Assembly: GCA_963457665.1 (NCBI GenBank)
Contig: OY735203.1
Span: 2,501 to 66,500, forward strand
Direction: 5' to 3'
Length of the DNA stretch: 64,000 bases
From: Thysanoteuthis rhombus
Lineage: Eukaryota; Mollusca; Cephalopoda; Oegopsida; Thysanoteuthidae
This document shows positions 24,195 to 35,192 of this stretch, in pieces. The notes beneath the pieces are model-generated. The model made no database searches, was not told the DNA's origin, and was given only the letters and a program-made list of their open reading frames with translations. The position numbers and the translations under genes were made by a program. Each line of letters opens with the position of its first letter. Within the stretch, counting starts at the first letter, position 1.

Positions 24195-24236
24195 CCACAC
24201 TGAAGAGATGTAATACATCGAAACAGCTGTCTGTGG
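24195..24236 (+). ncRNA. Hammerhead ribozyme, type I layout
   Basis: All parts of a hammerhead are present in order. Stem I is CCACA (24195-24199) pairing with TGTGG (24232-24236). The core box is CTGAAGA (24200-24206). Stem II is GATGT (24207-24211), loop AAT, ACATC (24215-24219). The second core box is GAAA (24220-24223). A short palindromic stem III, ACAG/CTGT, lies at 24223-24230. The predicted cut follows the GTC triplet, after C24231. RNA enters through stem I, which defines type I. Very short or palindromic stem III is known for hammerheads of Penelope-like elements and animal retrozymes, where two copies may act together. A (TA)n tract begins within 10 bases downstream. I saw no second copy nearby. 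Confidence 0.8.
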
Positions 24237-24241
24237 ATGAC

Positions 24242-24242
<1 letters not shown>

Positions 24243-24294
<52 letters not shown>
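24243..24294. repeat. (TA)n microsatellite
   Basis: About 26 TA units starting a few bases after the hammerhead motif. Confidence 0.95.
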
Positions 24295-24297
<3 letters not shown>

Positions 24298-24779
24298 AGG
24301 GGCCCAAGCAGACTTATGCCTCAAGGCCCTTCTACGCCTAATCCTGACCCTGATTGTATGTGTTTATTTTAGATATCTACAAAGCGTACATACCTTCTAT
24401 TTACAATGCTTGTAAAATAGAAGCTTCATCTTCAGAATTTTCAAGTGACACCAGTTTCATAAATGATTTTAGCCATGTTTATTATCCTCTTGATTAATGT
24501 ATAACATATCCTCTTGACCAATATATAACCTGTTAACGACCGTTCTGAATAAACCGATGTAAAGTGTCTACACAATATGAACTAGAAATTACACACACAC
24601 CTTTGTCAGGGGGATTGCATGGATCCATCCAAAAATCACCTTTTTTTCCACCTCATTTTCCACCCTTCCATTGAATTTCATTGATATTCATTGAGAACTT
24701 TTGGAAATATCGTGTGGACAGTCATAAGCGCATACATAAGTGCATGACAAAAAAAAAACGGAGAAGTGTCTCCCAATAT

Positions 24780-25130
24780 AAAGAAAACTCTGGGATCACC
24801 ATCAATAGCAACTGTTTGAAGTCCACTGCTGGATAGAGGCCTTTCATATCTCCTTCTATGACGGACATGATTGCGCTAGTCTCTGCTAAACTTTTTTTTA
24901 ATCTCGTCTCTCCATCTTGTGCCTGGTCTTCTACTGCGTTTATTATCTTACGGGCACCAATCAATTAGTCTTTCGCTCCATCTATTGCCCTTTCTTCTTG
25001 CTACGTGCCTTGTCCATCCCCATTCTTCTAACGTAATGTATGATATCCTTCACCCTGGCCCTCCCCTGAATTCATCTTGATCTTTTTCTATTGCTAAGAT
25101 TTATTCCTGATATTAGTTTCATTGCCTTCT
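24780..25130 (-). mobile_element. RTE/BovB-like LINE, C-terminal relic
   Basis: The minus strand from about 25120 reads, with frame breaks, RVKDIIHYVRRMGMDKARSK, then WSERLIDWCPR, then RRPGTRWRDEIKK. This is the C-terminal tail of RTE-type polyproteins: an R.KDI region, W-x-G-H-V region, and a G-R-P-x-T-R-W-x-D-(D/E)-I box. The expected W-A-G-H-V is degraded. It looks like a different lineage from the 44-47 kb element. Its 5' side stops at the (TA)n tract at 25134. Confidence 0.7.
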
Positions 25131-25242
<112 letters not shown>

Positions 25243-25847
25243 TGTGTGTGTGTGTTGATGAAAGTGGCAATCGGAAGAGAGAAAAGCCGGTCTTACAACT
25301 TGAAAATATTCATAATCATGCAGGCGCGTTTTGATACATTTCGATGGGTGCAAGCCATCTTTTTCAGAGAAACTTGCAGTGGTGCAGAAAAAAATTGTGT
25401 GGTGTCCAAGTGTTTGAGGTTGAGAAAAGAAATGGGGATATTTCGGTGTTAAGGGCTGATGAGTAGGAGCGGGAGTAGACATGCGTGTGTCTGTATAGGT
25501 GAGAGTCAAATTTTGTCTGTAATAAGAAGGGTCTGTAAGGGGAGGGGTCAGAGAATGTTTGTTATTTGTCTCTGTGGGTGTTGGGCTTCTTTTTAGATAA
25601 GAAGGCACAGCGAGAGGAGAGGTTAGGATTTAAATGGTATGGTAAGTTCTCAGCAAAGGTTTGTTTGACTGGTTTTTTTTCTACATGGGGAGGTGGTGTC
25701 CAGAATTTAATGGATTGGTGTTGACATATGTGGGGCGGGATAGATGTAGGGTGTGTTGTTTTTTTTTAAATATTTTTGGTTGATGGTTGAGATGAAACTT
25801 TATTTTTTCTTAAAGTGATGGTATGGGTGAGTGCTTATTATTATGAT
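25243..25847. other. G/T-rich unassigned sequence
   Basis: The minus strand here (to 25608) is an open frame rich in Pro, Thr, Ser and His. It resembles in composition the sequence downstream of the Penelope-like element at 51750-52024, but I see no clear alignment. The right part (25620-25800) is G/T-rich and unremarkable. Confidence 0.3.
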
Positions 25848-26030
25848 GATGATCATCATCATCAGTCTTTTAACGTCCGTCGTTGGACATACACTTTCTC
25901 CAAGTTTCGCAACAATTATCTATCATGGGCGTCGCAGAGCCAGTATTTTCTGAATCTCCATCTTGTATTCTGTCGAACTCGGTTTCGCATGTGATCTCTA
26001 GGGATAAATTTATAAAGGACATTCGGAAAT
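25848..26030 (-). mobile_element. RTE-type LINE, short 3' end
   Basis: The 3' terminus shared with 21665 (AGTCTTTTAACGTCCGTCGT next to ATC repeats on the plus strand) is followed by about 130 bp of C-terminal coding remnant containing the block ATCATGGGCGT. It is strongly 5'-truncated. Confidence 0.75.
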
Positions 26031-26123
26031 CGCTCTGATTGGGTAATAGAATTATCATACCAACCAATCAAAACAATCTGTGAGTAAGCCAATTCCCTTT
26101 AGGTAGCTATTACGAAGGAGGTA

Positions 26124-26640
26124 TGTTCAGATTTAAATCAAAATGTTTGTCCCGAAGACACGTTTTTTTTTCATTATAATACTCATATCATTTTGAATAA
26201 TCTTTTGAATGATAGTCATCTTGCTGGAAATTGGAAATATTATGGGCTGTCAATTAGACCTTGAGCAAGATTGACCTTGGGGTTGACTTATGGCGCATTT
26301 TGGTATTTCTCAGACTCTAAGCTTACTAAGCCAGAGAGCAGATTGGGTGTATTTAACCCGCTCTATATAAGAAAAAATATTCTTTCTGGTGATTATCACT
26401 GCTATTCGCCATTTTTTATATTAAAAAATTTAGTTGTCGTCATGTTTTGTTATTTCAGTTTAGAAAAAAAATCGTAATGGACACCATAAAATCTGATATA
26501 CATTATAGATATGTTCTAATTTCTAATACTTTTATCAGCTATCTTTATCTGTGCTTTGTTACTTCAAGATTAGGGCCTAAAGATATTCATATATTTATCT
26601 ATTGCTTTTACAAGTGAGTGACGGGCCACAAAGAATTTTG
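26124..26640 (+). repeat. Dispersed repeat X, longest copy
   Basis: This copy runs from CAGATTTAAATCAAAATG to ACAAAGAATTTTG. The 5' part recurs at 33624-33852 and 34998-35192; the 3' part recurs at 34315-34600 (plus) and 33070-33420 (minus). Internal landmarks are GACCTTGAGCAAGATTGACC, GGCGCATTTTGGTATTTCTC and TGGTGATTATCACTGCTATT. A TATATAAG sequence lies at about 26364. The copy ends exactly where an R2-like retrotransposon fragment begins. Class unknown. Confidence 0.8.
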
Positions 26641-27969
26641 TTTGCAATCATGGTAATGCACAAAGGAAGGCTCACAACAATGGCTGAAGGAATCGAACTC
26701 CCGGACGACAGTAAGATTACAGCACTGACCGCACAAGACTGATACAAATAGCTGGGCATCCTTGAATGAGACACGATAAAACGGGAAGAGATGAAGGAGA
26801 AAATAAACAAAGAATACCTTAGAAGGATAAGGAAAATATTAGAGACCAAATTAAACAGCAGAAATCTAATAAAAGGAATGAACACCTGGGCTGTATCAGT
26901 AGTGAGATACACAGGACCATTCCTAGGATGGACAAAGGAAGAACTCCAATCAATGGACAGGCGAACAAGGAAACTTATGACAATGCATAAAGAATTACAT
27001 CCTAGAGATGACACGGATAGACTATACGTTAAGAGAAAAGAAGGTGGGAGAGGGCTCATCAGCATCGAGGACTGTGTCCAGAGAGCTAGAGCAGATCTAG
27101 AAAAGTACATGCAAGCAAACAGTGAAGAAATCATTAAGAGTACACGAAACAGTGCAACAAACAACAAAGTAGAAAACAATGGAACAGCACAGCAAACTAG
27201 GAAACAAAAATGGGAAACAAAAAATTGTACGGAGAGTTCAAAAGACGGATACAACATGTGGTAGACGAAAGATCATAGACATGGTTACAAAAAGGAAACC
27301 TGGAGAGAGAAACGGAATTGCTCATCATGGCAGCTCAAAACAAAAGCATCAGGACAAACTATATAAAAACAAAAATCGACCGAACACAGACAAACAGCAA
27401 GTGCCACCTATGCAGTGAAAGAGATGAGACCATGAATCACATAACTAGTGAATGTAGTCAACTCGCCCACAAGGAGTATAAGCACAGACAGGATAGAGTA
27501 GCAACGATGATACACTGGGAACTGAGCAAACGTATGGGATTCAACCATGCAGGAAAGTGGTATCTGCACAAACCAAAGGCAGCCCTGGAGAATGGCAACC
27601 ACAAATTACTCTGGGACTTTGACATCCAAACCGACCACCTCATCCAGGCAAGTAGACCGGACTTGGTAATCGTAGACAAGAAGAGGAAGACCTGCCAAAA
27701 TAGTAGACGTGGCTGTACCTGCAGATCATAGAATAAAGAGGAAGGAGAGTGAAAAACTGGAAAAATACCAGGACCTAGCGAGAGAACTAAAGAGGATGTG
27801 GAACATGAAAGCCAGGGTAGTGCCAGTCATAGTGGGCGCACTAGGAACTGTCCCAAAGACACTGAGGGCGAAACTGGAGGAGATCAGGATAAAGGGAAGG
27901 ATTGAGACAGTACAGGCCACAGCACTGCTTGGAACTGCGCAGATACTGAGGAGAGTGCTAGAAATATAA
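26641..27969 (+). pseudogene. R2-like (restriction-like endonuclease) LINE, C-terminal part
   Basis: Three consecutive frame segments encode the end of a non-LTR polyprotein. The first (about 26680-27240) is the RT thumb and linker with NTWAVSVVRYTGPFLGW, LHPRDDTDRLY and EGGRGLISIEDC. The second (about 27240-27695) carries a CCHC knuckle, C-x2-C-x8-H-x4-C, then SRPDLVIVDKK. The third (about 27695-27969) begins IVDVAVPADH. R-P-D followed by a later I/V-V-D-V-A is the catalytic signature of the restriction-like endonuclease of R2/R4/NeSL-type elements. Frameshifts at about 27240 and 27695 and stops (for example near 27272, 26732 and 26741) make it inactive. It is 5'-truncated at the end of repeat X. 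Confidence 0.88.
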
Positions 27970-28285
27970 GGACTGCAACATTAATTGTTAACAATGACCT
28001 AACAGGGGAAGGGAAATGAAGGCAGAAACGTAAACCACAACACTGGCATGATAGGCAAAGGAGGGAAGAGATGTTGGCTGAAGACCTGAGGAGACTTATT
28101 GTCACTCAGCTCTCAGCAATGACCACTGGGCAACCGGTGTGAAACTGTAAACCGCACGATTACTGTGGTCTATGAGAACTAGGAGAGAAGGGCTAGAGAC
28201 TTAAGGAAACCTGCTGTCACACAAACTCCATCGGTAACCACCAAGCAACTGGTGTGAGATTGCCAATAGTAACAATAATAATAAT
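27970..28285 (+). mobile_element. 3' UTR of the R2-like LINE, with internal repeat
   Basis: Following the endonuclease stop, a diverged ~115-bp unit is present twice. GACCTGAGGAGACTTATTGT begins at about 28083 and GACTTAAGGAAACCTGCTGT at about 28198, each continuing to CAACCGGTGTGA or CAACTGGTGTGA. The region ends in an AAT-rich tail that runs into (TA)n. Confidence 0.7.
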
Positions 28286-28512
<227 letters not shown>

Positions 28513-29990
28513 ATGGTGAATCTAGATGTTTCTAGACGGTTTTTCATTGAATTATAGTTGTAAACTGCAAATGGATTTGGCAAAATATCCCTGTATATAT
28601 CTGCTGAATCTAGACTTTTCTAGATGTTTTTCTATTTGATTTCAGATGTGAGCCTGCAAATGAATTTGGTATAATATCCCACTACATATATCTGGTGAAT
28701 CTGGATGTTTCTAGATGTTTTTTATTGTTGGATTTTAGATGTAAGCCTGCAAATGAATTCAGTAAAATATCCCCGTGAATCTAGATGTTTCTAAATGTTT
28801 TGTTTTTTTAATTTTATTGGATTTTAAATGTGAGCCAGAGAATGGATTTGGTAAAATATCCCTATATACCTGGTGAATCTAGATGCTTTCAGATGTTTTT
28901 TTATTGAGTTTTAGATGTGAGCCTACAAACAAATTTGGCAAAATATCCCTGTATATATATGGTTAATCTAGATGTTTTCGAATGTTTTTCGATTTGATTT
29001 TAGATGTGAATGTGCAAATGAATTTGGTGAAATATCTCTGTATATACCTGGTGAATCTAGATGTTTTTAGATGTTTTTTTATTGAGTTTTAGATGTGAGC
29101 CTACAAATGAATTTTGTAAAATATCCCTGGATATAGCTGGTGAATCTAGATGTTTTTAGTGGTTTTTTCTGTTTGATTTTAGAAGTAGGAATGCAAGAGA
29201 ATTTTGTAAAATATACCTATGTATACATGGTGAGTCTAGATGTTTTTAGATGTGAGCCAGCAAATGAATTAGATGAAATATTCCCGAACATACCTGGTGA
29301 ATCTAGATGTTTCTAGATGTTTTTTTCAATTGAATTTAAGGTGTGAGCCTGCAAATCAATTTGGTAAAATATACCTATGTATAGCTGGTGAATCTAGATA
29401 TTTTTAAATATTTTTGTATTGGATTTTAGATGTAAGCGTGCAAAAAAATTTGGTGAAATATACCCATACATACCTGGATAATCTAGATGTTTCTAGATGT
29501 TTTTTTATTGGATTTTAGATGTGAACCTGCGAATGAATTTTGTAAAATATGCCCGTAGATACCTGGTGAATCTAGATATCTTTAAATATTTTTCTATTGG
29601 ATTTTACATGTAAGCCTACAAACCAATTTGGTAAATTATCCCTGTACATATCTGGTGAATCTATAAGTTTTTAGATGTTTTTCTATTGGATTTTAGATGT
29701 GAACCTGCGAATGAATTTTGTAAAATATGCCCGTAGATACCTGGTGAATCTAGATATCTTTAAATATTTTTCTATTGGATTTTAGATGTAAGCCTACAAA
29801 CCAATTTGGTAAATTATCCCTGTACATATCTGGTGAATCTATATGTTTTTAGATGTTTTTCTATTGGATTTTAGATGTGAGCGTGCAAATGAATTTGGTC
29901 AAATATCCCTGTATATACATTGTGAATCTAGATGCTTTTAGATGTTTTTTTCTAAATTAGATCTTAGATGTGAGCCTGCAAATGAATTTG
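28513..29990. repeat. ~89-bp tandem array, left copy
   Basis: About 17 diverged units begin with GGTGAATCTAGATGTTT at 28515, 28602, 28694, 28773, 28872, 28962, 29050, 29140, 29229, 29297, 29385, 29474, 29564, 29653, 29742, 29832 and 29922. Each continues with TTGGATTTTAGATGTGAGCC, TGCAAATGAATTTGGTAAAA and TATCCCTGTATATA. One unit at 29229 is shortened. An inverted, shorter array of the same repeat lies at 38010-38890. Confidence 0.93.
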
Positions 29991-30779
29991 GCAATACTGG
30001 CTTGGAGTAATTAGCTTCTCTTTTTACTCTTTTTTTCTCTTTCTTTCTGTGCTTATTTGTGTCATTTTACTTGTATTTTCTCTGAAAAAAACTGAAACAT
30101 TTTTTCTCTTTCTCTCTGCGTGTTGATTGTCAGGAAGAGAATAAATTTTACCAACTGTTTTCTCCTGGAATTGAATAAAAATGCAGAAATAACAACAACA
30201 AACTGAAATTTGTATTAAAATAGTTTTATTTGTATAAATTGGCACCAATGGTGCGTTTAAGTATGCATATCCATGAAGTATGTATACACGCCAACCAACA
30301 CACACCGCACACGCACACGAACCCATGCATACTCCTTTACATTCACGCACACAAACACGCACACAATCACACATATGCACAAGCAGACATAACACGTACA
30401 ACAACACACACACGCACACCCACAATCTCACACACAAGTATAGGGCGACACCAAGCCGTGGTGTAATACAGAAGCTAGTCTCGCCGACATATACTGAAGT
30501 GAGATCAAGCCCCACGGTGTCCCACAAGTGTGGCTCTATGCCTATGTGTGTATGTGTGTAAATGTGTGTGTTGTATGTATGTATGCATGTATGTATGTAT
30601 GTGTGTGTGTGTGTATGTGTGTGTGTGTGTATCCACCCACCTACCTATCTCGGCCCGTTTTATAGATCCCTGTTCATATCTATTGTATATATGTATGTAT
30701 GTATGCATGTATGTATCTCAGTCTGTTCACATCTATTTCTGATCATATCTATCTATCAATCTATCTAGCTGTCTGTTCA

Positions 30780-30811
<32 letters not shown>

Positions 30812-30910
30812 AGTGTCTGTGTTCACATCTATCTACCTAGCAACCTATCTACTTACCTAGCCACCGAGATACCTACCCAACCTACCTACCAATCTATCTA
30901 CCAATCTAGC

Positions 30911-30982
30911 TACCTAGCGTTGGAATTGAACTCACTACAGTATGATTGTCAATGAGACGAAGCTTGCTAACATTGTCCCATG
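30911..30982 (-). mobile_element. tRNA-like SINE remnant in left arm
   Basis: On the minus strand AATGTTAGCAAGCTTCG precedes, about 30 bases on, a B-box-like AGTTCAATTCC. The A-box piece appears twice in a row in diverged form. The mirror copy is at 37033-37104. Confidence 0.4.
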
Positions 30983-31251
30983 GTGAAGCGTCGCTAACAT
31001 CTATACATGTGCGTATAATTGTGTGTGTTTGTGCGCATGGAAGTACATGCGTGTGTGCTCATGCATATAAGATTTGTGTGTTTAGTGTACTTAGTGTGTG
31101 TGTGTGTGCGCATATACACATACTATGGATATAGTCTTAAAAGTCGAAAAAGTCGAAAAAGTGGGGAAAAAAGCGGAAAAAAAAACCCCGTCTGGGATGC
31201 ATGAGTATGTCAGTGACCAATTGCTGGGCTGACATACAAGAGGCAAATATT

Positions 31252-31460
31252 GCCGTTTTGGCCGCTTTGGCCGCTTTGGCCGTTTTGGCCGTTTTGCAAC
31301 TAGACCTAGCTCCTTTTGGGTGCTAAATCGAGTTACGTTTTGTTGGCCGTTTTGCAACTAGACCTAGCTCCTTTTGGGTGCTAAATCGAGTTACGTTTTG
31401 TTGGCCGTTTTGCAACTAGACCTAGCTCCTTTTGGGTGCTAAATCGAGTTACGTTTTGTT
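31252..31460. repeat. GGCCGTTTT/GGCCGCTTT runs and three 58-bp repeats (left arm)
   Basis: Four 9-bp steps of GGCCGNTTT lead into three exact 58-bp units marked by GCAACTAGACCTAGCTCC at 31296, 31354 and 31412. The mirror copy is at 36555-36763. Identity between units suggests recent amplification. Confidence 0.9.
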
Positions 31461-31903
31461 GCAAGGCATTGAACTTATGCATCCCTTGTCACAGGCTGGC
31501 TTCTTCATTTGGTGAAGATATTTCATTCTGCAAAAATAAAAGACAAGAAGAAATGTCAGAATAATGTTTGATCATCAAGGACAAAAACAAGAGAAAAAAG
31601 TTGAATCATTTTAAGCCATCAGTTCTCGATTCAAAATGGCGAAATTACAATGTTCATGGCCTCAAAGTTATGAAGCAAGGCAAAATATATTTAATTCATT
31701 TTAATAATTTAATAATTTGATTAGTCCGACACAGGAAAAAAGTAGATAATAGAGGTACTTACGATTTGTTTTCAAATCACTTGCTCTGCCTGAGATATTT
31801 TTTGCAGAACTTTTTTTGCATTTGAACCTGTTTGTCTTAGGTTCATTGTTCTGCATCAGTCTGGAAACACCAAATGAATCAAAGTAGTCCCGGAAACGGC
31901 TTG

Positions 31904-31932
31904 TATTTATAGACACATACCTGATGACGTCA
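31904..31932 (-). promoter_or_regulatory. CRE + TATA promoter-like block, left arm
   Basis: On the minus strand a perfect cAMP-response element TGACGTCA (31925-31932) lies 13 bases upstream of TATAAATA (31904-31911). It is the mirror of the block at 36083-36111 and would drive transcription leftward, away from the palindrome centre. Confidence 0.55.
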
Positions 31933-32717
31933 TCATGATGTCATAATTGAAGTCCCGTGATAATAACTTCTAATGTTTTGCTATAATAACTTCTAATGTC
32001 ACGTGATAATATCTTCATTATGATGTCATAATGGATTTTGACGTATTTGTAATTTGAAAAAAAAAAAAAAAAACGAACCCAAAAATCAAGAAAAAAATCA
32101 CAAATTACTAAAAAATTAAATGTAACTTCAGTTTTAACATTTGTTTTTATTAAAATATTACTTAAAAATATTACCGTTGTTATCATTATCATTATTGTTT
32201 TTATCATCATCATTACCATTATTGATATTATTAGTATTTTTAAATGAATGAAAATACTATTTAATCAAAAACCGTCTAAAAAGTATTTTCTCTCATCTAG
32301 TGCAACCAAAAACATCCAAATCTAGATGATAAACATCTAAATTGGCAACACTGAACAAGGAACATTACTCTTATTCTGGTCACTCAGAGACAGCCAATCG
32401 ATGCTAGATATGTTAGTACAGCTAAATATGGTTTTAAGGTCAGTGAAAATCGGCAAATTCTTTTGATTCTTGTCTCTTATCCTCTTTCCCTCCCCTCCAG
32501 ATATCGTTCGAGTTGTTTCTGGACTCTCAGAGACCAGTGGACTTTCTTTCCCTAACATGGAATCAGCACTTCATAGTTAGTCATTCTGCTATTAGTAAGT
32601 TTTCTTTTCCAGGTTTCAATTTCCATACTGTGTGATGTCGCTAATAAACTCTCAGATACTTCCTTTGATGACCTTAATCTTGTCAACTCTTCAAAAACAC
32701 TAGCTTACACTACTTCA

Positions 32718-33025
32718 GCAACATTATCATTAGTCTTTTAACGTCAGTCGTTGGCCACAGACCTTTCGTAGGATTTGCCACACTTTTCAATCATAGGCGT
32801 TGCAGAGCCAATACTTTCTAAATTTATCTAGTTCGTCTCTCCATTATATATTGCTATTTGAGTTTTCTAATTGCTTCTATGATGGCTCGGACTCCTGTTT
32901 TCTCTCTGATAAACTGTGATAACTTGTGGTCTGTCCATGTGGTTTTGGGTACAATTATTTCATGTGATCGTTGCATGGTTCTAAGTCTGTGGGTCAGTCT
33001 CTTGGTTAGGTTCTATATTTCAGCT
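32718..33025 (-). mobile_element. RTE-type LINE 3' end at the inner edge of the left arm
   Basis: The plus strand shows AGTCTTTTAACGTCAGTCGT next to a short ATT/ATC tail, then about 270 bp of C-terminal coding remnant on the minus strand (ATCATAGGCGTTGCAGAGCC, CTCTGATAAACTGTG, GGTTCTAAGTCTGTGG). The mirror copy at 35193-35298 has lost about 194 bp corresponding to 32764-32957. Confidence 0.8.
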
Positions 33026-33039
33026 CCATGTGGAAATTG

Positions 33040-33590
33040 TTCCAGGACTTATTTCAACAAGACAAAATTCTTTTCAGGAACTATTAGATGGGGGAAAAAA
33101 AGATCAGCGACCCATTTTGATTAAACAAAATTCTTTGTGGCCCCTCACTCACTTGTAAAAGCAATAAATAAATATATGAATATCTTTAGGCTGTAGCAAA
33201 GCACAGAAAAAAATAACTGATAGAATTATTAGAAATTGCAACATATCTATAATGTATATAACATTTTAAGGAGTTCTTTACGATTTTTTTTCTAAACTGG
33301 AATAACAAATACATAGTGAAAACTAAATTTGTCATTTAAAAAATGGCGAATTGCAGTGATAATCACCAGAAGGAATATTTTCTCTTTTGTGGAGGGGGAG
33401 AAAAAAACACATGTAATAAACCTTGAATAGTGCAGTAAATTCGTTCAAAAATCTATATACTGTTCAAAACTATACAGTTCAAGGTGATCATAATTCCTTA
33501 CTTCTCTTTTTTAGCATACACTAAGCGAAATTGATATACACAGCAATATACATAGTCATATTAATATGTACACCAATTCGTTAAGATTAT
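33040..33590 (-). repeat. Inner inverted repeat (diverged), left half
   Basis: On the minus strand this matches 34110-34675 in order. Shared landmarks include CAAGTGAGTG, GGCCACAAAGAATTTT, GTGATTATCACTGC, GAACAGTATATAGATTTT and ATTGCTGTGTATATCAATTT. It contains the 3' half of repeat X. Divergence is plainly higher than in the outer arms. Confidence 0.8.
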
Positions 33591-33623
33591 TTGAAATAAT
33601 GTGAGTATAATAAAAAAACAGGT

Positions 33624-33852
33624 ATTTTCAGATTTAAATCAAAACGTTCGTCCCGAAGAGACGATATTCTTTATTATAAAACTCATATTATTTCCAATAA
33701 TCTTTCGAATGATAGTCATCTTGTCGCAATTTGGAAATATTATGGGCCGTCAATTTGACCTTGACCAAGACTGACCTTGGAGTTGACTTTTGGCGCATTT
33801 TGGTATTTCTCAGACTCTCGCTTACTAAGCCAGAGAGCAGATTGGATGTATT
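33624..33852 (+). repeat. Repeat X, 5' half, copy 2
   Basis: It starts CAGATTTAAATCAAAACG and ends after AGCCAGAGAGCAGATTGG, matching 26124-26350 with scattered substitutions. Confidence 0.8.
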
Positions 33853-34109
33853 TTACAAATACAATTGTATCTAGAAATAATTAGATTTTCATGCCATTCA
33901 TCTAGAAATACATTTAGACTCAAAATTCCCATTTGTTCATTCCTTACGTCAGCCTTCCGAAGGCGTCTATCACAACTGTTGTATTTTTTACCTCAACCCT
34001 CGGACGACATCTATGGATATTTTATCACGTAACTCATCCAATGGTCTCTTTCAAAATTGTTGCAGGAATACCTTAATTATGCAGTTTTGATTAGTGTAGA
34101 TTTCGGTGT
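33853..34109. other. Palindrome centre, no repeat partner seen
   Basis: AT-rich sequence without a mirror copy or recognisable feature. It includes the formal centre of symmetry at about 34007. Confidence 0.5.
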
Positions 34110-34675
34110 GGTAAAGTTAACAAATTGGTGTACAATTTGATGTGACTATGCATATTGCTGTGTATATCAATTTAACTTAGTATATGCTGAAAAAGAGAAG
34201 TAATGAATTATGATCACCTTGAACTGTTTAGTTTTGAACAGTATATAGATTTTGAAACGAATTAACTGCACTATTCAAGGTATATAAGTTTTATTTTTTT
34301 CTCCCTCAATATAAGAAATAAATATCCCTTCTGGTGATTATCACTGCTATTCGCCATTTTTTATATAATAAATTTAGTTTTCATTAGGTTTTGTTATTTC
34401 AGTTTAGAGAAAAAATCGTAATAAAGTCCTTAAAATTATATATACATTATAGATATGTTGAAATTTCTAATAATTTTATCAGTTATCTTTTTCTGTGTTT
34501 TGCTACTGCTAGATTGGGGCCGAAAGATATCAATATATTTATCCACTGCTTTTACAAGTGAGTGATGGGCCACAAAGAATTTTATTTAATTAAAATGGAT
34601 CACAATTTTTTTTTCTTTTCCCCATCAAATAATTCCTGAAAAGAATTTTGTCTTGTTGAAATAAGTTCTGAAACG
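34110..34675 (+). repeat. Inner inverted repeat, right half, with repeat X 3' half and module Z
   Basis: This is the partner of 33040-33590 on the opposite strand. It contains module Z at about 34200-34285 (see 13010-13090) and the 3' half of repeat X at 34315-34600. Confidence 0.8.
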
Positions 34676-34919
34676 AAAAAAAAAAGTTGAGTAGCCCTGC
34701 ATTGAGTGACTGACTAATTGATGGACATTTATTTTTCAAAACTGTTTAAATTTCTCGACGAAATATTGAGGGGATATTTTCTTTTGAAGTAGAAGCTTAT
34801 GGCGGAATTCATAACATTAAAGCCCAGATCATTGTTATTGCGCCACATTCTTTTTCATTAGAAATCGAAATTATATCGAAAATCGACTGCTTGTCGTTAC
34901 TATATGAAATATTTTTCTT

Positions 34920-34985
34920 ACATTTTTTTCTTATCTTTTTTTTTTGAAGAATAAAATATCCACATTAAATGAAGAGGCAAGCCTG
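34920..34985 (+). repeat. Diverged copy of an arm exon-like segment
   Basis: GAATAAAATATCCACATTAA then ATGAAGAGGCAAGCCTG resembles the arm sequence right after the candidate splice acceptor at 36487 (GAATGAAATATCTTCACCAA then ATGAAGAAGCCAGCCTG). A T-rich stretch precedes both. Confidence 0.55.
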
Positions 34986-34997
34986 AATGATATGAGC

Positions 34998-35192
34998 AGG
35001 TATTTTCAGATTTAAATCAAAATGTTTGTCTCGAAGACACGATATTCTTTATTATAAAACTCATATTATTTCCAATAATCTTTCAAATGATAATCATCTT
35101 GTCACAATTCGGAAATATTATGGGCTGTCAATTTGACCTTGAGCAAGATTGACCTTGGGAATGACTTTTGGCGCATTTTGGTATTTCTCAGA
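34998..35192 (+). repeat. Repeat X, 5' half, copy 3
   Basis: It starts CAGATTTAAATCAAAATG and stops at GGTATTTCTCAGAA, where the RTE remnant of the right arm begins. Confidence 0.8.

Larger units (their letters stand above)
23976..24352. mobile_element. Possible hAT-like MITE
   Basis: The left end reads CAGGGCGGATTTAGGGGCCC. The right end, on the minus strand, reads CAGGGTCAGGATTAGGC and later GGGCC. CAGGGNNGGATTTAGG ends are common in hAT-type non-autonomous transposons. I do not see an 8-bp target duplication, so the boundaries are uncertain. The hammerhead motif and (TA)n tract inside may be a nested insertion. Confidence 0.4.
29991..32763. repeat. Palindrome, left arm
   Basis: Positions x here pair with 68015-x in the right arm. 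Open frames at 31091, 31701, 31941 and 32337 have exact mirror copies at 36658, 36099, 35796 and 35457, so the arms are nearly identical over about 2.7 kb. The few differences I see are close to the outer end: a 4-bp loss of a GTAA and some bases near 30070-30110. The arm includes CA/TG-rich tracts, a GATA array at 30784-30810, 58-bp repeats, a promoter-like block and the 3' tail of an RTE copy. Identity ends at 32763. Confidence 0.95.

Noticed and set aside
28513..29990. Possible CRISPR-like array (regular repeats)
   Set aside because: Units are contiguous tandem repeats without unique spacers, in a eukaryotic chromosome.
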